This document shows, one piece after another, positions 10,188-18,111 of a DNA stretch of 64,000 nucleotides (within the stretch, counting starts at the first letter, position 1; each line of letters opens with the position of its first letter). Made by a program: the position numbers and the translations under genes. The notes beneath the pieces were generated by a model that did no database searches, was not told the DNA's origin, and was given only the letters and a program-made list of their open reading frames with translations. The stretch comes from Algoriphagus halophilus (GTDB lineage Bacteria > Bacteroidota > Bacteroidia > Cytophagales > Cyclobacteriaceae). The stretch lies in NCBI RefSeq assembly GCF_900129785.1, contig NZ_FSRC01000001.1, positions 1,736,001 through 1,800,000 of the forward strand, read 5' to 3'.

Positions 10188-11240
10188 ATGAATTTAAAAA
10201 GTCAATTCGCAACGATTACCATGTCCCAGGAATTGTTCCATTCGAGTACCCCTTTAGAACTAGAATCAGGTGAAATCCTCACGGAGTTTGATTTGAGCTA
10301 TACTACGTATGGGGAATTAAATGAAGATGGTTCAAATGTAATCTGGGTCATTCATGCCTTGACGGGAGATTCCAATGCCGCAGACTGGTGGAATGGGTTG
10401 ATAGGTGAAGACAAATTCTTTGACCCATCCAGACATTTCATCATCTGCGCTAATTTATTAGGCTCTTGTTATGGTTCTACTAGTCCACTAAGTGTAAATC
10501 CAGCTACTGGAAACACTTTTTATTACGATTTCCCCGAATTGACTACACGTGATTTGGCTGCTAGTCTAGAGCGGTTGAGAGTGCATTTATCCATTGAAAA
10601 AATCCATACTCTTATCGGAGGGTCTTTAGGTGGACAAGTTGGATTGGAATGGGCCTATTTGTTGGGGAAAAGGCTTTCAAATGCCGTAATACTTGCATCC
10701 ACTTCAAAAAGTAGCCCTTGGGTAATCGGTTTGAATGAGGCGCAAAGAATGGCAATAGAGGCAGACCAATCATGGGGGGATAAAAAGGAGGATGCGGGAA
10801 TCAAAGGTTTGGAAGCTGCAAGAGCCGTGGCCATGTTGAGTTATAGACATCCGGATGATTTCCAGAATAAACAGCTGGATACGGAGGAAAAACTCGATGG
10901 GTTCAGAGCCTCTTCCTATGTGAGGTATCAAGGCAATAAGATCACCAAAAGATTTAACGCCTTATCCTACTGGATTTTGAGTAAAACCATGGATAGTCAT
11001 GATCTTGGGAGGAAAAGAGGTGGTCATCAAAAAGCTCTCAGTGAAATTCAAGCAAGAATTTTGGCAATTGGAGTAAATTCAGACTTACTGTTTTTGCCTG
11101 AAGAATCCAGGTTGATTTCCCAACATGCGAAAAAAGGGACTTACAAGGAAATTAATTCTACCGCAGGACATGATGCCTTCTTGATTGAATTCGAACAACT
11201 CTCCTATTTCTTACAATCATTTTATCTGGAAAATAAATAA
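10188..11240 (+). CDS. metX: Homoserine O-acetyltransferase
   Basis: Alpha/beta-hydrolase fold acyltransferase, 350 residues, using acetyl-CoA to make O-acetylhomoserine, the substrate of MetY next door. The nucleophile is Ser146 in IGGSLGGQ; the triad is completed by Asp299 (GVNSDLLF) and His328 (AGHDAF). The NLLGSCYGSTSP segment is a MetX hallmark. It begins six bases after metY; a second in-frame ATG at 10221 would drop eleven residues and cannot be excluded. Succinyl specificity occurs in some MetX proteins and is not ruled out. A strong hairpin terminator follows directly. Confidence 0.94.
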   Translation: MNLKSQFATITMSQELFHSSTPLELESGEILTEFDLSYTTYGELNEDGSNVIWVIHALTGDSNAADWWNGLIGEDKFFDPSRHFIICANLLGSCYGSTSPLSVNPATGNTFYYDFPELTTRDLAASLERLRVHLSIEKIHTLIGGSLGGQVGLEWAYLLGKRLSNAVILASTSKSSPWVIGLNEAQRMAIEADQSWGDKKEDAGIKGLEAARAVAMLSYRHPDDFQNKQLDTEEKLDGFRASSYVRYQGNKITKRFNALSYWILSKTMDSHDLGRKRGGHQKALSEIQARILAIGVNSDLLFLPEESRLISQHAKKGTYKEINSTAGHDAFLIEFEQLSYFLQSFYLENK

Positions 11241-11266
11241 GGCGGTGATTTCACCGCCTTTATTTT
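11239..11266 (+). terminator. Rho-independent terminator after metX, bidirectional
   Basis: GGCGGTGA (11241-11248) pairs perfectly with TCACCGCC (11251-11258). A T-rich tail follows on the plus strand and an A-rich flank lies on the other side, so it can also end the convergent DUF2147 gene, whose stop codon overlaps the stem's right flank. Confidence 0.85.
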
Positions 11267-11703
11267 TCTACTTTGGTCCATTCTACCGTTTTGCCTAGCC
11301 AGGAAAAACCCAGGTAGCCTTTCACTTCTAATTTTTCTTTTCCTTTGAGTTTTACCTCACAGGAATAGGTTTTTCCTGAATTTGGATCATAGATTCTTCC
11401 ATTTTTCCATATTCCATCCTCATATTTTAAGCCCTCTAAGATCGTCAAGCCCATAATAGGACGACTTCTTAATTCTTTCTTTTCATTTGCATTATCTAAA
11501 ACAGGAGCCCCATCTTTGTGAGGATTATCCAACCAAATGATTTTCCCAAGGTATTGGTCCCCCGTATTCATGATTTGAATCTGAGCTGTTTTTTCAGTGT
11601 TGTACCAAACACCAAGAATTGGGGATTCAGATTGCGCATTGCTATTAAATGAAGAAACGATCAACACCAAAAATAAAACTGAAGCTAGTTGACATTTTTT
11701 CAT
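11260..11703 (-). CDS. Secreted DUF2147-family protein
   Basis: Small exported protein of 147 residues. A signal peptide is clear: two lysines, a hydrophobic stretch LASVLFLVLIV, and a probable cleavage after the N-S-N-A motif near residue 23. The mature part starts with ILGVWYNTEKTAQIQI and contains KIIWLDNPHKDGAPVLD and IMGLTILEGLKY, the usual DUF2147 pattern. The family lacks a firmly established role; a small beta-rich periplasmic domain is likely. It stands alone between metX and the phosphoesterase gene, read toward metX, and shares the metX terminator. Confidence 0.85.
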   Translation of the reverse strand: MKKCQLASVLFLVLIVSSFNSNAQSESPILGVWYNTEKTAQIQIMNTGDQYLGKIIWLDNPHKDGAPVLDNANEKKELRSRPIMGLTILEGLKYEDGIWKNGRIYDPNSGKTYSCEVKLKGKEKLEVKGYLGFSWLGKTVEWTKVEK

Positions 11704-11783
11704 AAAATCGACCAGTTTGATAATCTAATATTAAATAGATTGGTTACTAATTACATGACTACTAAAGATATCCCCTGAAAATA

Positions 11784-12434
11784 GTGATTTCACAGATAAA
11801 CTTCCAGAAAACTAAACTTATTTTATTAAAAGAAAAAGCAGTATGGGTGCCTATTTTGAACTCCGTTTTCATAGCTGACTTACATTTTGGGAAAGCGAGT
11901 CATTTTAGAAAATCAGGAATTCCTATCCCAGAACCTATACACTTGGAAGATCTCGCTAATCTTCAATCCATCATAGAAAGCTATCATCCACAACATGTGT
12001 ATTTTTTGGGTGATTTATTTCATAGTGATTGGAATGGACAATGGGAAGTGTTAAATCAATTTTTGGGAAGGTTCTCTCAGGTTAGCTTTCATTTGGTATT
12101 AGGTAATCACGATATATTAGATTCGAGTTTCTATACCCAATCGGCTTTTACGGTTTATAAAAGTCCAATTGAGTTAGGAGACCTGATGCTTTCCCATGAA
12201 CCCATGGATGTAATTCCAGAACAGAAAATAAATTTATGCGGTCATATTCATCCGGGCATAAGACTTGTGGGGAAAGCAAGACAGTCTATTCGACTATCTT
12301 GTTTTTATTATAAGCCAAATCAGTTAATTCTTCCTGCTTTTGGAAGGTTTACTGGTTTAGCATTGATAAAACCTAGATCCACAGATCAGGTTTTTGGTAT
12401 TACAAATGAAAAAGTGATTCCAATCCTTTCCTGA
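11784..12434 (+). CDS. pdeM: PdeM-like metallophosphoesterase (ligase-associated type)
   Basis: Calcineurin-like phosphoesterase, 216 residues. Metal-binding blocks occur in family order: ADLHFGKASHFRKSGIPIP near residue 31, GDLFHSDW, GNHD, SHEP and GHIHPG. The first block is the hallmark of the 'ligase-associated DNA damage response' endonuclease group (PdeM), which in other bacteria is encoded with an ATP-dependent ligase and an Lhr-type helicase. Neither partner is near it here, so the repair role is inferred from the family alone. The frame starts with GTG at 11784 and has no nearby in-frame ATG. No signal peptide. Confidence 0.82.
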   Translation: MISQINFQKTKLILLKEKAVWVPILNSVFIADLHFGKASHFRKSGIPIPEPIHLEDLANLQSIIESYHPQHVYFLGDLFHSDWNGQWEVLNQFLGRFSQVSFHLVLGNHDILDSSFYTQSAFTVYKSPIELGDLMLSHEPMDVIPEQKINLCGHIHPGIRLVGKARQSIRLSCFYYKPNQLILPAFGRFTGLALIKPRSTDQVFGITNEKVIPILS

Positions 12435-12489
12435 TTTTCGATTGGTTATAAGGGATAGGCTGATTATTTTTGACGAGAAAACTAAATCT

Positions 12490-13380
12490 ATGGCAAACCA
12501 ACCTAGGAAGAAAAAAATACTTGGACATTTCAAATTTGGAAGTGTCTTATTTAGTACTACCCTTTCACTTTTTATTGTTGGTCTGTTTGGAGTGATCCTG
12601 ATACAGGCGAAGTCACTGACTAGCATGATTCGAGAGAATATTGAGGTCCAAGTGTTTTTAGATAAGAATTTAGAAGAGGAGGAAATTGCCTCGATTAAAG
12701 AGAATTTAGAAAATCGTCCCTTTTTACTCCAAAAGAGCGATACCACAGGATTACGGTTTATATCTGATGAGGAAGCAGCAGCTACTTTTATAGAAAGTAC
12801 GGGAGAAGACTTTACTAAATTTCTAGAAGACAATCCTTTAAGAGATAGTTTTGTCATCACCATTGCGGAAGAATTCCAAACATCAGAACAACTAGATGCA
12901 ATCGTTTCTGAACTCCAATCCATCGAAGGAATATTTGAGGTTTCCTATATGACGGATTTGGTGGATTCCATCAATAAGAATCTTTTGAAAGTCAGCCTAG
13001 TACTTGGAGGATTCATCCTCATTTTGATTATCACGGTGATTATGCTGATCAACAATACCATTCGTTTGGCATTGTTTTCCCAACGATTCCTGATCAGGTC
13101 CATGCAATTAGTAGGTGCTACCCGAGCATTTATCAGAAAACCATTTCTGGCAAGAGCATGGTTTTTTGGGATGTTGGCAGGAGCTATTGCATCGATGATT
13201 TTATTTGGCTTAGTGAAATATACTCAAGCGAATATTGAAGGTTTTGGACTATTACACAATGAACAAATGCTGTTTATGCTCTTTGCAGTATTAGTAGCTG
13301 TAGGAGGAGTTTTATCTGCATTGAGTACCTTAAGAGCAGTAAATAAGTATTTAAACATGTCGTTAGACGAATTATATTAA
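12490..13380 (+). CDS. ftsX: Cell-division permease-like protein FtsX
   Basis: Membrane protein of 296 residues from the ATG at 12490 (a TTG at 12442 would add sixteen residues that look non-native). Topology is typical of FtsX: one N-terminal membrane segment (LFIVGLFGVILIQ), an extracytoplasmic domain with EVQVFLDKN, then three further membrane segments in the C-terminal half. In the FtsEX complex it couples ATP hydrolysis by FtsE to peptidoglycan hydrolase activation at the septum. ftsE is not adjacent. The next gene starts one base after its stop, in the conserved Bacteroidota order. Confidence 0.9.
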   Translation: MANQPRKKKILGHFKFGSVLFSTTLSLFIVGLFGVILIQAKSLTSMIRENIEVQVFLDKNLEEEEIASIKENLENRPFLLQKSDTTGLRFISDEEAAATFIESTGEDFTKFLEDNPLRDSFVITIAEEFQTSEQLDAIVSELQSIEGIFEVSYMTDLVDSINKNLLKVSLVLGGFILILIITVIMLINNTIRLALFSQRFLIRSMQLVGATRAFIRKPFLARAWFFGMLAGAIASMILFGLVKYTQANIEGFGLLHNEQMLFMLFAVLVAVGGVLSALSTLRAVNKYLNMSLDELY

Positions 13381-13381
13381 C

Positions 13382-13591
13382 ATGAGCAAATCACATTTTC
13401 CTTTCTCTAAAAAAAATTATCAGCTCATGGCCATAGGCTTTGCGTTGATTGTAGTGGGTTTTATCATTATTGGATTAGACAATGAACCCCATGGAAATGG
13501 CTTTCTTGGTTTGACTCTAGGTCCCATCGTGACACTCTCAGGTTTTATTTTTGAATTCTACGCCATTTTCGCTAAAACCGAGAAAAATTAA
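13382..13591 (+). CDS. DUF3098 small membrane protein
   Basis: Protein of 69 residues with two hydrophobic segments (LMAIGFALIVVGFIIIGL and GLTLGPIVTLSGFIFEFYAIF) separated by a short polar loop, so a two-span inner-membrane hairpin. The N-terminal FSKKNYQ followed by a glycine-rich membrane helix is the pattern I associate with DUF3098. In Bacteroidota this gene is found between ftsX and uppP, as here, with one and two bases to its neighbours. No function is established; the context suggests envelope growth or division. Confidence 0.82.
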   Translation: MSKSHFPFSKKNYQLMAIGFALIVVGFIIIGLDNEPHGNGFLGLTLGPIVTLSGFIFEFYAIFAKTEKN

Positions 13592-13593
13592 CA

Positions 13594-14388
13594 ATGGAGA
13601 TTATTGATGCGATCATCCTTGGAATCATTCAAGGATTGACGGAGTTTTTGCCGGTTTCATCTAGCGGACACTTGGAGCTAGGTAAAGCTATATTGGGTGA
13701 GAGTAAAATGCCCGCAGAAGGTTTGATGTTTACCATTGTAGTTCATTTTGCCACTGCACTCAGTACCATTATTGTATATAGAAGAGACATTGCAGAGATC
13801 CTGATTGGTTTGTTCAAATTCAAATGGAATGAAGAAACCCAATTTGTGGTCAAGATAATTCTATCCATGATCCCAGCAGCCGTGGTAGGCCTGGCTTTTG
13901 AAGAACAATTGGAAACCCTATTTGGTGGAAGTGTCGTCTTTGTAGGATTTATGCTTGTCTTGACTGCACTACTACTCTATTTAGCGGACAAAGCCAAAAA
14001 CACCAATCAACCTGTTACTTATTTTAAAGCATTTCAGATAGGTATTGCACAAGCAATTGCTATTCTCCCTGGAATCTCAAGATCTGGAGCAACAATTTCA
14101 GCATCCGTTATTTTAGGTGTAGATAAATCTAAAGCTGCAAGATTCTCCTTTTTGATGGTGGTCCCTTTGATTTTGGGAAAGATCGCAAAGGATATTTTGG
14201 ACGGAGGTTTATCCATGGAAACGGAAGGAATTGGATATTTGAGCGCTGGTTTTTTCGCTGCGTTTATTTCTGGAATCCTCGCATGTACTTGGATGGTTTC
14301 TTTGGTTAGAAAAAGCAAACTCAGCTATTTTGCAGTTTACTGTTTAATTGCAGGTATCATTGCAATTGTAAGTGGTTTATATTTGTAG
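13594..14388 (+). CDS. uppP: Undecaprenyl-diphosphatase UppP (BacA)
   Basis: Integral membrane phosphatase, 264 residues, that recycles undecaprenyl diphosphate to the monophosphate carrier for peptidoglycan and polysaccharide synthesis. The two family motifs are present: QGLTEFLPVSSSGHLEL near residue 14 and PGISRSGATISASVILG near residue 158. About seven to eight hydrophobic segments are visible. It lies two bases downstream of the DUF3098 gene, and truB begins one base after its stop, so the block is probably one transcript. Confidence 0.96.
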   Translation: MEIIDAIILGIIQGLTEFLPVSSSGHLELGKAILGESKMPAEGLMFTIVVHFATALSTIIVYRRDIAEILIGLFKFKWNEETQFVVKIILSMIPAAVVGLAFEEQLETLFGGSVVFVGFMLVLTALLLYLADKAKNTNQPVTYFKAFQIGIAQAIAILPGISRSGATISASVILGVDKSKAARFSFLMVVPLILGKIAKDILDGGLSMETEGIGYLSAGFFAAFISGILACTWMVSLVRKSKLSYFAVYCLIAGIIAIVSGLYL

Positions 14389-14389
14389 C

Positions 14390-15070
14390 ATGCAAGAGCA
14401 ACCCTACGGAGAAGTTTTTTTGATTAATAAGCCATTGGAATGGACTTCCTTTGATGTAGTCAAGAAAGTCAGAAATGCACTCAAAATTAAAAAAGTGGGA
14501 CATGCGGGAACCTTGGATCCCTTGGCTACAGGTCTTTTGATCGTTTGTGCTGGTAAAATGACCAAACAAATTGAAGGATTTATGGGGCAAGAAAAGGAGT
14601 ACACGGGAACCTTTGTACTTGGCTCCACCACGGAATCCTTTGATCTAGAGAAACCTGTAATTCCTGTAGCAGATCCTGCACACATTACTTTGGAGGAGGT
14701 AAAATCTGCCGCGAAGCAATTGACAGGTGATATCCTTCAGGTCCCTCCTATGCATTCTGCCATCAAAGTAGATGGAAAAAGAGTTTATGAATCTGCCAGA
14801 AAAGGGATAGATGTCAAAATGGAACCTCGATCGGTGCAGGTTAGAGAATTTGAGATCACACGGTTTGAGGCTGGAGAAATTGATTTTCGGATCTCCTGTT
14901 CAAAAGGCACCTATATTAGAAGTTTGGCGCGGGATCTTGGAGAAATCTTAGAAGTGGGTGCTTATATGAGTGCTTTATGTAGGACTAGAATTGGGGATTT
15001 TAAACTGTCCGATGCAAAGGAACTTCCCCTTTTGATTGAAGAAATCAAGTCTCGGCAAATCGCTGAATAA
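14390..15070 (+). CDS. truB: tRNA pseudouridine-55 synthase
   Basis: Makes pseudouridine at position 55 in the T-loop of tRNAs. The ATG at 14390 gives 227 residues; a longer frame from 14372 overlaps uppP and is unlikely. The catalytic aspartate is Asp43 in HAGTLDPLATGLL. Other family stretches are VNKP-like INKPLEWTSFDVV at the start and the CSKGTYIRSLARDLG segment near residue 172. The C-terminus is short, without a full PUA domain, as in many Bacteroidota TruB proteins. ribF follows 15 bases later, the common truB-ribF pairing. Confidence 0.95.
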   Translation: MQEQPYGEVFLINKPLEWTSFDVVKKVRNALKIKKVGHAGTLDPLATGLLIVCAGKMTKQIEGFMGQEKEYTGTFVLGSTTESFDLEKPVIPVADPAHITLEEVKSAAKQLTGDILQVPPMHSAIKVDGKRVYESARKGIDVKMEPRSVQVREFEITRFEAGEIDFRISCSKGTYIRSLARDLGEILEVGAYMSALCRTRIGDFKLSDAKELPLLIEEIKSRQIAE

Positions 15071-15085
15071 TTCAACAATAAAACG

Positions 15086-16009
15086 ATGAAAATCTACGAA
15101 GGACTAAGTGATATACCTCATATTCCCAATCCGGTAGTAACGAGTGGGACCTTTGATGGAGTACATTTAGGACATCAAAAGATTTTAAAGCGCATCCGTG
15201 AAATCGCAAGGAATATACAAGGGGAAACTGTATTAATTACTTTTTGGCCTCATCCTAGGTTAGTCCTTTATCCCGATGAACATAATTTGAGGCTGTTAAG
15301 CACCTTTGAGGAGAAGACCAAATTATTGAGATACTTTGGAATCGACCACTTGATTACCATACCATTTACGAAGGAATTCTCTCAATTGAGCTCCCGGGAA
15401 TTTATTGAGAAAGTATTGGTGGAGAAAATTCATACCAACAAGTTGGTTATTGGGTACGATCATCGATTTGGAAAAAACAGGGAAGGTAGCTTTGAGTATT
15501 TAAAAGAGCATCATCAGGAATTTGGCTTTGAATTAGAGGAAATTTCCCGTCAAGATGTAGATGAAATAGGTGTTTCCAGTACCAAAATCCGAACCGCCCT
15601 AGAAACTGGAAATGTAAAAAGAGCGACCAGTTCCCTTGGTCGTCCGTATGAATTAAATGGGATCGTTATTAAAGGACAACAAATAGGTAGGTCCATTGGC
15701 TTTCCTACTGCAAATATCCACATCCCGAACGACTACAAATTGATTCCCAAAGATGGGGTGTATGCAGTGGAAGCATTGGTGAATGGCTCTTTGTTCAAAG
15801 CCATGTTGAATATTGGGAATAGACCCACAGTGGGTGGAACCAAAAAAACCGTAGAAGCGCATTTATTTGATTTTATTGGGGATCTTTACGATAAACAGAT
15901 CACGATATATTTGAAGGAGTTTTTACGAGAAGAGCGGAAATTTGACAATCTTGATGAATTGAAAAATCAATTGGCCATGGATCAGAAATTGGCCAAGTCT
16001 TTACTATAA
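15086..16009 (+). CDS. ribF: Bifunctional riboflavin kinase / FAD synthetase
   Basis: Makes FMN and then FAD from riboflavin; 307 residues, the normal two-domain length. The N-terminal adenylyltransferase domain shows SGTFDGVHLGHQKIL (the HxGH nucleotidyltransferase motif) and the ISSTxIR-like VSSTKIRTAL near residue 170. The C-terminal kinase domain shows GRPYELNG, GFPTANIHIP and NIGNRPTVGG, the riboflavin kinase motifs. Cytosolic. It follows truB by 15 bases; a CoA-transferase subunit begins ten bases after it. Confidence 0.96.
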   Translation: MKIYEGLSDIPHIPNPVVTSGTFDGVHLGHQKILKRIREIARNIQGETVLITFWPHPRLVLYPDEHNLRLLSTFEEKTKLLRYFGIDHLITIPFTKEFSQLSSREFIEKVLVEKIHTNKLVIGYDHRFGKNREGSFEYLKEHHQEFGFELEEISRQDVDEIGVSSTKIRTALETGNVKRATSSLGRPYELNGIVIKGQQIGRSIGFPTANIHIPNDYKLIPKDGVYAVEALVNGSLFKAMLNIGNRPTVGGTKKTVEAHLFDFIGDLYDKQITIYLKEFLREERKFDNLDELKNQLAMDQKLAKSLL

Positions 16010-16019
16010 ACCCAAAGTT

Positions 16020-16715
16020 ATGATCAATAAAACAGTAAAAGACGCAAAGGCGGCAGTGGCTGATATTCCTTCCGGTGCTATGCTGATGATGGGAGGTTTC
16101 GGACTTTCCGGAATTCCGGAAAATTGTATTTCGGCACTATTGGAGCTGGACATAAATAATTTGACCATTGTTTCCAATAATGCGGGAGTGGATGATTTTG
16201 GAATAGGACTCCTGCTCAAGAAGCATATGGTCAAAAAAATGATTTCCAGCTATGTAGGTGAAAACGCAGAATTTGAACGTCAATTACTGCAGGGTGAATT
16301 AGAAGTAGACCTTATTCCTCAAGGAACACTTGCAGAAAGAGTCCGTGCTGGAGGAGCAGGGATTCCAGCTTTTTATACCCCCGCGGGAGTCGGTACGGAA
16401 GTGGCTGAAGGAAAAGAAACCAGGGAATTTGATGGTAAGTTATACCTAATGGAACGTGCACTTAAAGCTGACTTCTCGATTATCAAAGCTTGGAAGGGGG
16501 ATAATGCAGGAAACCTTATTTTTAAAGGAACAGCCAGAAATTTTAATCCTATCATGGCTCCAGCAGGGAAGATCTGCATTGCTGAAGTAGAAGAATTAGT
16601 AGAAATAGGTGAATTAGACCCCAATGAGATTCATTGCCCAGGGATTTATGTGCAGCGTATATTCCAAGGCAAGAATTATGAAAAGCGAATTGAAAAAAGA
16701 ACTGTTTCCAATTAA
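16020..16715 (+). CDS. scoA: 3-oxoacid CoA-transferase subunit A
   Basis: Alpha subunit of a two-subunit succinyl-CoA:3-ketoacid CoA transferase, 231 residues. GGFGLSGIPE near residue 27 is the family motif, followed by the VSNNAGVDDFGIG and YVGENAEFER segments. With subunit B, it moves CoA from succinyl-CoA to acetoacetate or a related 3-oxoacid, feeding ketone-body or branched-chain catabolism. It starts ten bases after ribF and eleven before subunit B. Exact acyl acceptor cannot be told from sequence. Confidence 0.93.
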   Translation: MINKTVKDAKAAVADIPSGAMLMMGGFGLSGIPENCISALLELDINNLTIVSNNAGVDDFGIGLLLKKHMVKKMISSYVGENAEFERQLLQGELEVDLIPQGTLAERVRAGGAGIPAFYTPAGVGTEVAEGKETREFDGKLYLMERALKADFSIIKAWKGDNAGNLIFKGTARNFNPIMAPAGKICIAEVEELVEIGELDPNEIHCPGIYVQRIFQGKNYEKRIEKRTVSN

Positions 16716-16726
16716 ACCCAAAATCC

Positions 16727-17383
16727 ATGTTAAGTAAAGATCAAATCGCTCAACGGATTGCCAAGGAGGTAAAAAATGGGCAGTATATCAATTTAGGAAT
16801 TGGGATTCCTACCCTAGTAGCCAATTATATTCCAGACGATATGGAGGTTGTACTCCAATCAGAAAATGGTCTCTTAGGGATAGGCCCCTTTCCAAAGGAA
16901 GAAGAGGTAGACCCGGATTTAATCAATGCAGGAAAGCAAACCATCAGTATGCTCAAAGGATCTGTACTCTTTGATTCAGCTGAATCCTTTGCGATGATTC
17001 GAGGAGGACATGTGCACTTGACCATTCTTGGAGCAATGGAGGTTTCTGAAAATGGAGACATCGCCAACTGGAAAATCCCCGGTAAAATGGTGAAAGGAAT
17101 GGGAGGTGCTATGGATCTGGTGGCTTCTGCTGAAAATATCATAGTGGCGATGCAGCATTGCTCAAAAAGTGGGGAGTCTAAATTACTTCCTACCTGTACC
17201 CTTCCTATTACAGGAGTACGCTGTGTAAAGAAAATAGTCACAGATTTAGCGGTCTTGGAAGTAGATCCTAAAGGAGGATTTATTCTGAAAGAACGTGCTC
17301 CTGGAGTGAGTGTAGAAGAAATCGAGTCCAAAACCGCGGGAAAACTAATAATTAATGGAGAAGTGCCAGAAATGGTATTCTAA
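16727..17383 (+). CDS. scoB: 3-oxoacid CoA-transferase subunit B
   Basis: Beta subunit, 218 residues. The catalytic glutamate that forms the glutamyl-CoA thioester is Glu46 in QSENGLLGIGPFP, and the INLGIGIPTLV segment near residue 21 is typical. The GGHVHLTILGAMEV segment further on is also a family block. It pairs with subunit A just upstream, giving a complete heteromeric enzyme. A 63-base gap separates it from gldC. Confidence 0.94.
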   Translation: MLSKDQIAQRIAKEVKNGQYINLGIGIPTLVANYIPDDMEVVLQSENGLLGIGPFPKEEEVDPDLINAGKQTISMLKGSVLFDSAESFAMIRGGHVHLTILGAMEVSENGDIANWKIPGKMVKGMGGAMDLVASAENIIVAMQHCSKSGESKLLPTCTLPITGVRCVKKIVTDLAVLEVDPKGGFILKERAPGVSVEEIESKTAGKLIINGEVPEMVF

Positions 17384-17446
17384 ATAAATACATCAGCAAT
17401 TGAACTCTCTGGAAGATCTTAGGGTTTACCAGAAAAATTTCCAAGA

Positions 17447-17788
17447 ATGAAAAAGTCAGATATTAAATTTCAAATTGAACTAGACGAAAAAAGCCTCCCC
17501 AAAGCCATTACCTGGGATGCTTCAGATAAAGAAAATGAGGGGTTGGAATCTACTAAAAGCATCAGTTTGAATATTTGGGACAACCTTAATCAAAGTACAC
17601 TAAGAATTGATCTTTGGACTGAAGATATGTCCGTGGTAGAAATGAAGAGATTTTATATTGATATTCTCGGAGGTATGGGGCAAACGATCTTGAACAGTAC
17701 CGGTGATGAATACATGTCCGAAGAAATCAAAGATCTATGTGACCGATTGGTTAGACATGTCAACGAGGAAAACAAAAATGTAAAGTAA
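17447..17788 (+). CDS. gldC: GldC-like gliding motility protein
   Basis: Small soluble protein of 113 residues without signal peptide or membrane segment. Its start (KSDIKFQIELDEKSLPKAITWDA), the middle stretch ISLNIWDNLNQSTLRIDLWT and the C-terminal helix LCDRLVRH match what I know of GldC, a Bacteroidota protein linked to gliding motility and type IX secretion. Its biochemical role is unknown. No other gld gene is adjacent, consistent with gldC often standing alone. A strong terminator follows. Confidence 0.85.
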   Translation: MKKSDIKFQIELDEKSLPKAITWDASDKENEGLESTKSISLNIWDNLNQSTLRIDLWTEDMSVVEMKRFYIDILGGMGQTILNSTGDEYMSEEIKDLCDRLVRHVNEENKNVK

Positions 17789-17809
17789 AATTTCTATTAT
17801 TTAAACTAG

Positions 17810-17840
17810 AAAGCCCGCTTAAAAAACGGGCTTTTTTTGT
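17810..17840 (+). terminator. Rho-independent terminator after gldC
   Basis: AAGCCCG (17811-17817) pairs with CGGGCTT (17827-17833), loop of nine bases, followed by a run of T on the plus strand. Confidence 0.88.
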
Positions 17841-18111
17841 TGATGTAGATCAATAAAAAAAATATTTTTTTTTGTTTTTTTTAACAAAATGAATTTCCCT
17901 AAATAGGATTGTTAATGAATATCCATATTTTTTTAAATTTTCTTTAAAAATAGCCTCAGTTCCCACTAAAGCCACTTTTCTTCAAGTAAACTATTTAATT
18001 AAATAAGATACTTATTCGATTTTTTATTTGCTATTTGAGCTAAATTTCAGGCGAAATTAACCCTTAATCCCCTTATCTATTTCATTATTAACATTTAAAC
18101 CCAGATACTAT
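17841..18111. other. AT-rich non-coding leader before the TonB receptor gene
   Basis: About 270 bases, very AT-rich, with long T and A runs near 17855-17895. I see no open frame with coding character, no RNA gene and no convincing operator. A promoter for the receptor gene is expected here but I could not place a clear Bacteroidota-type box. Confidence 0.5.
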
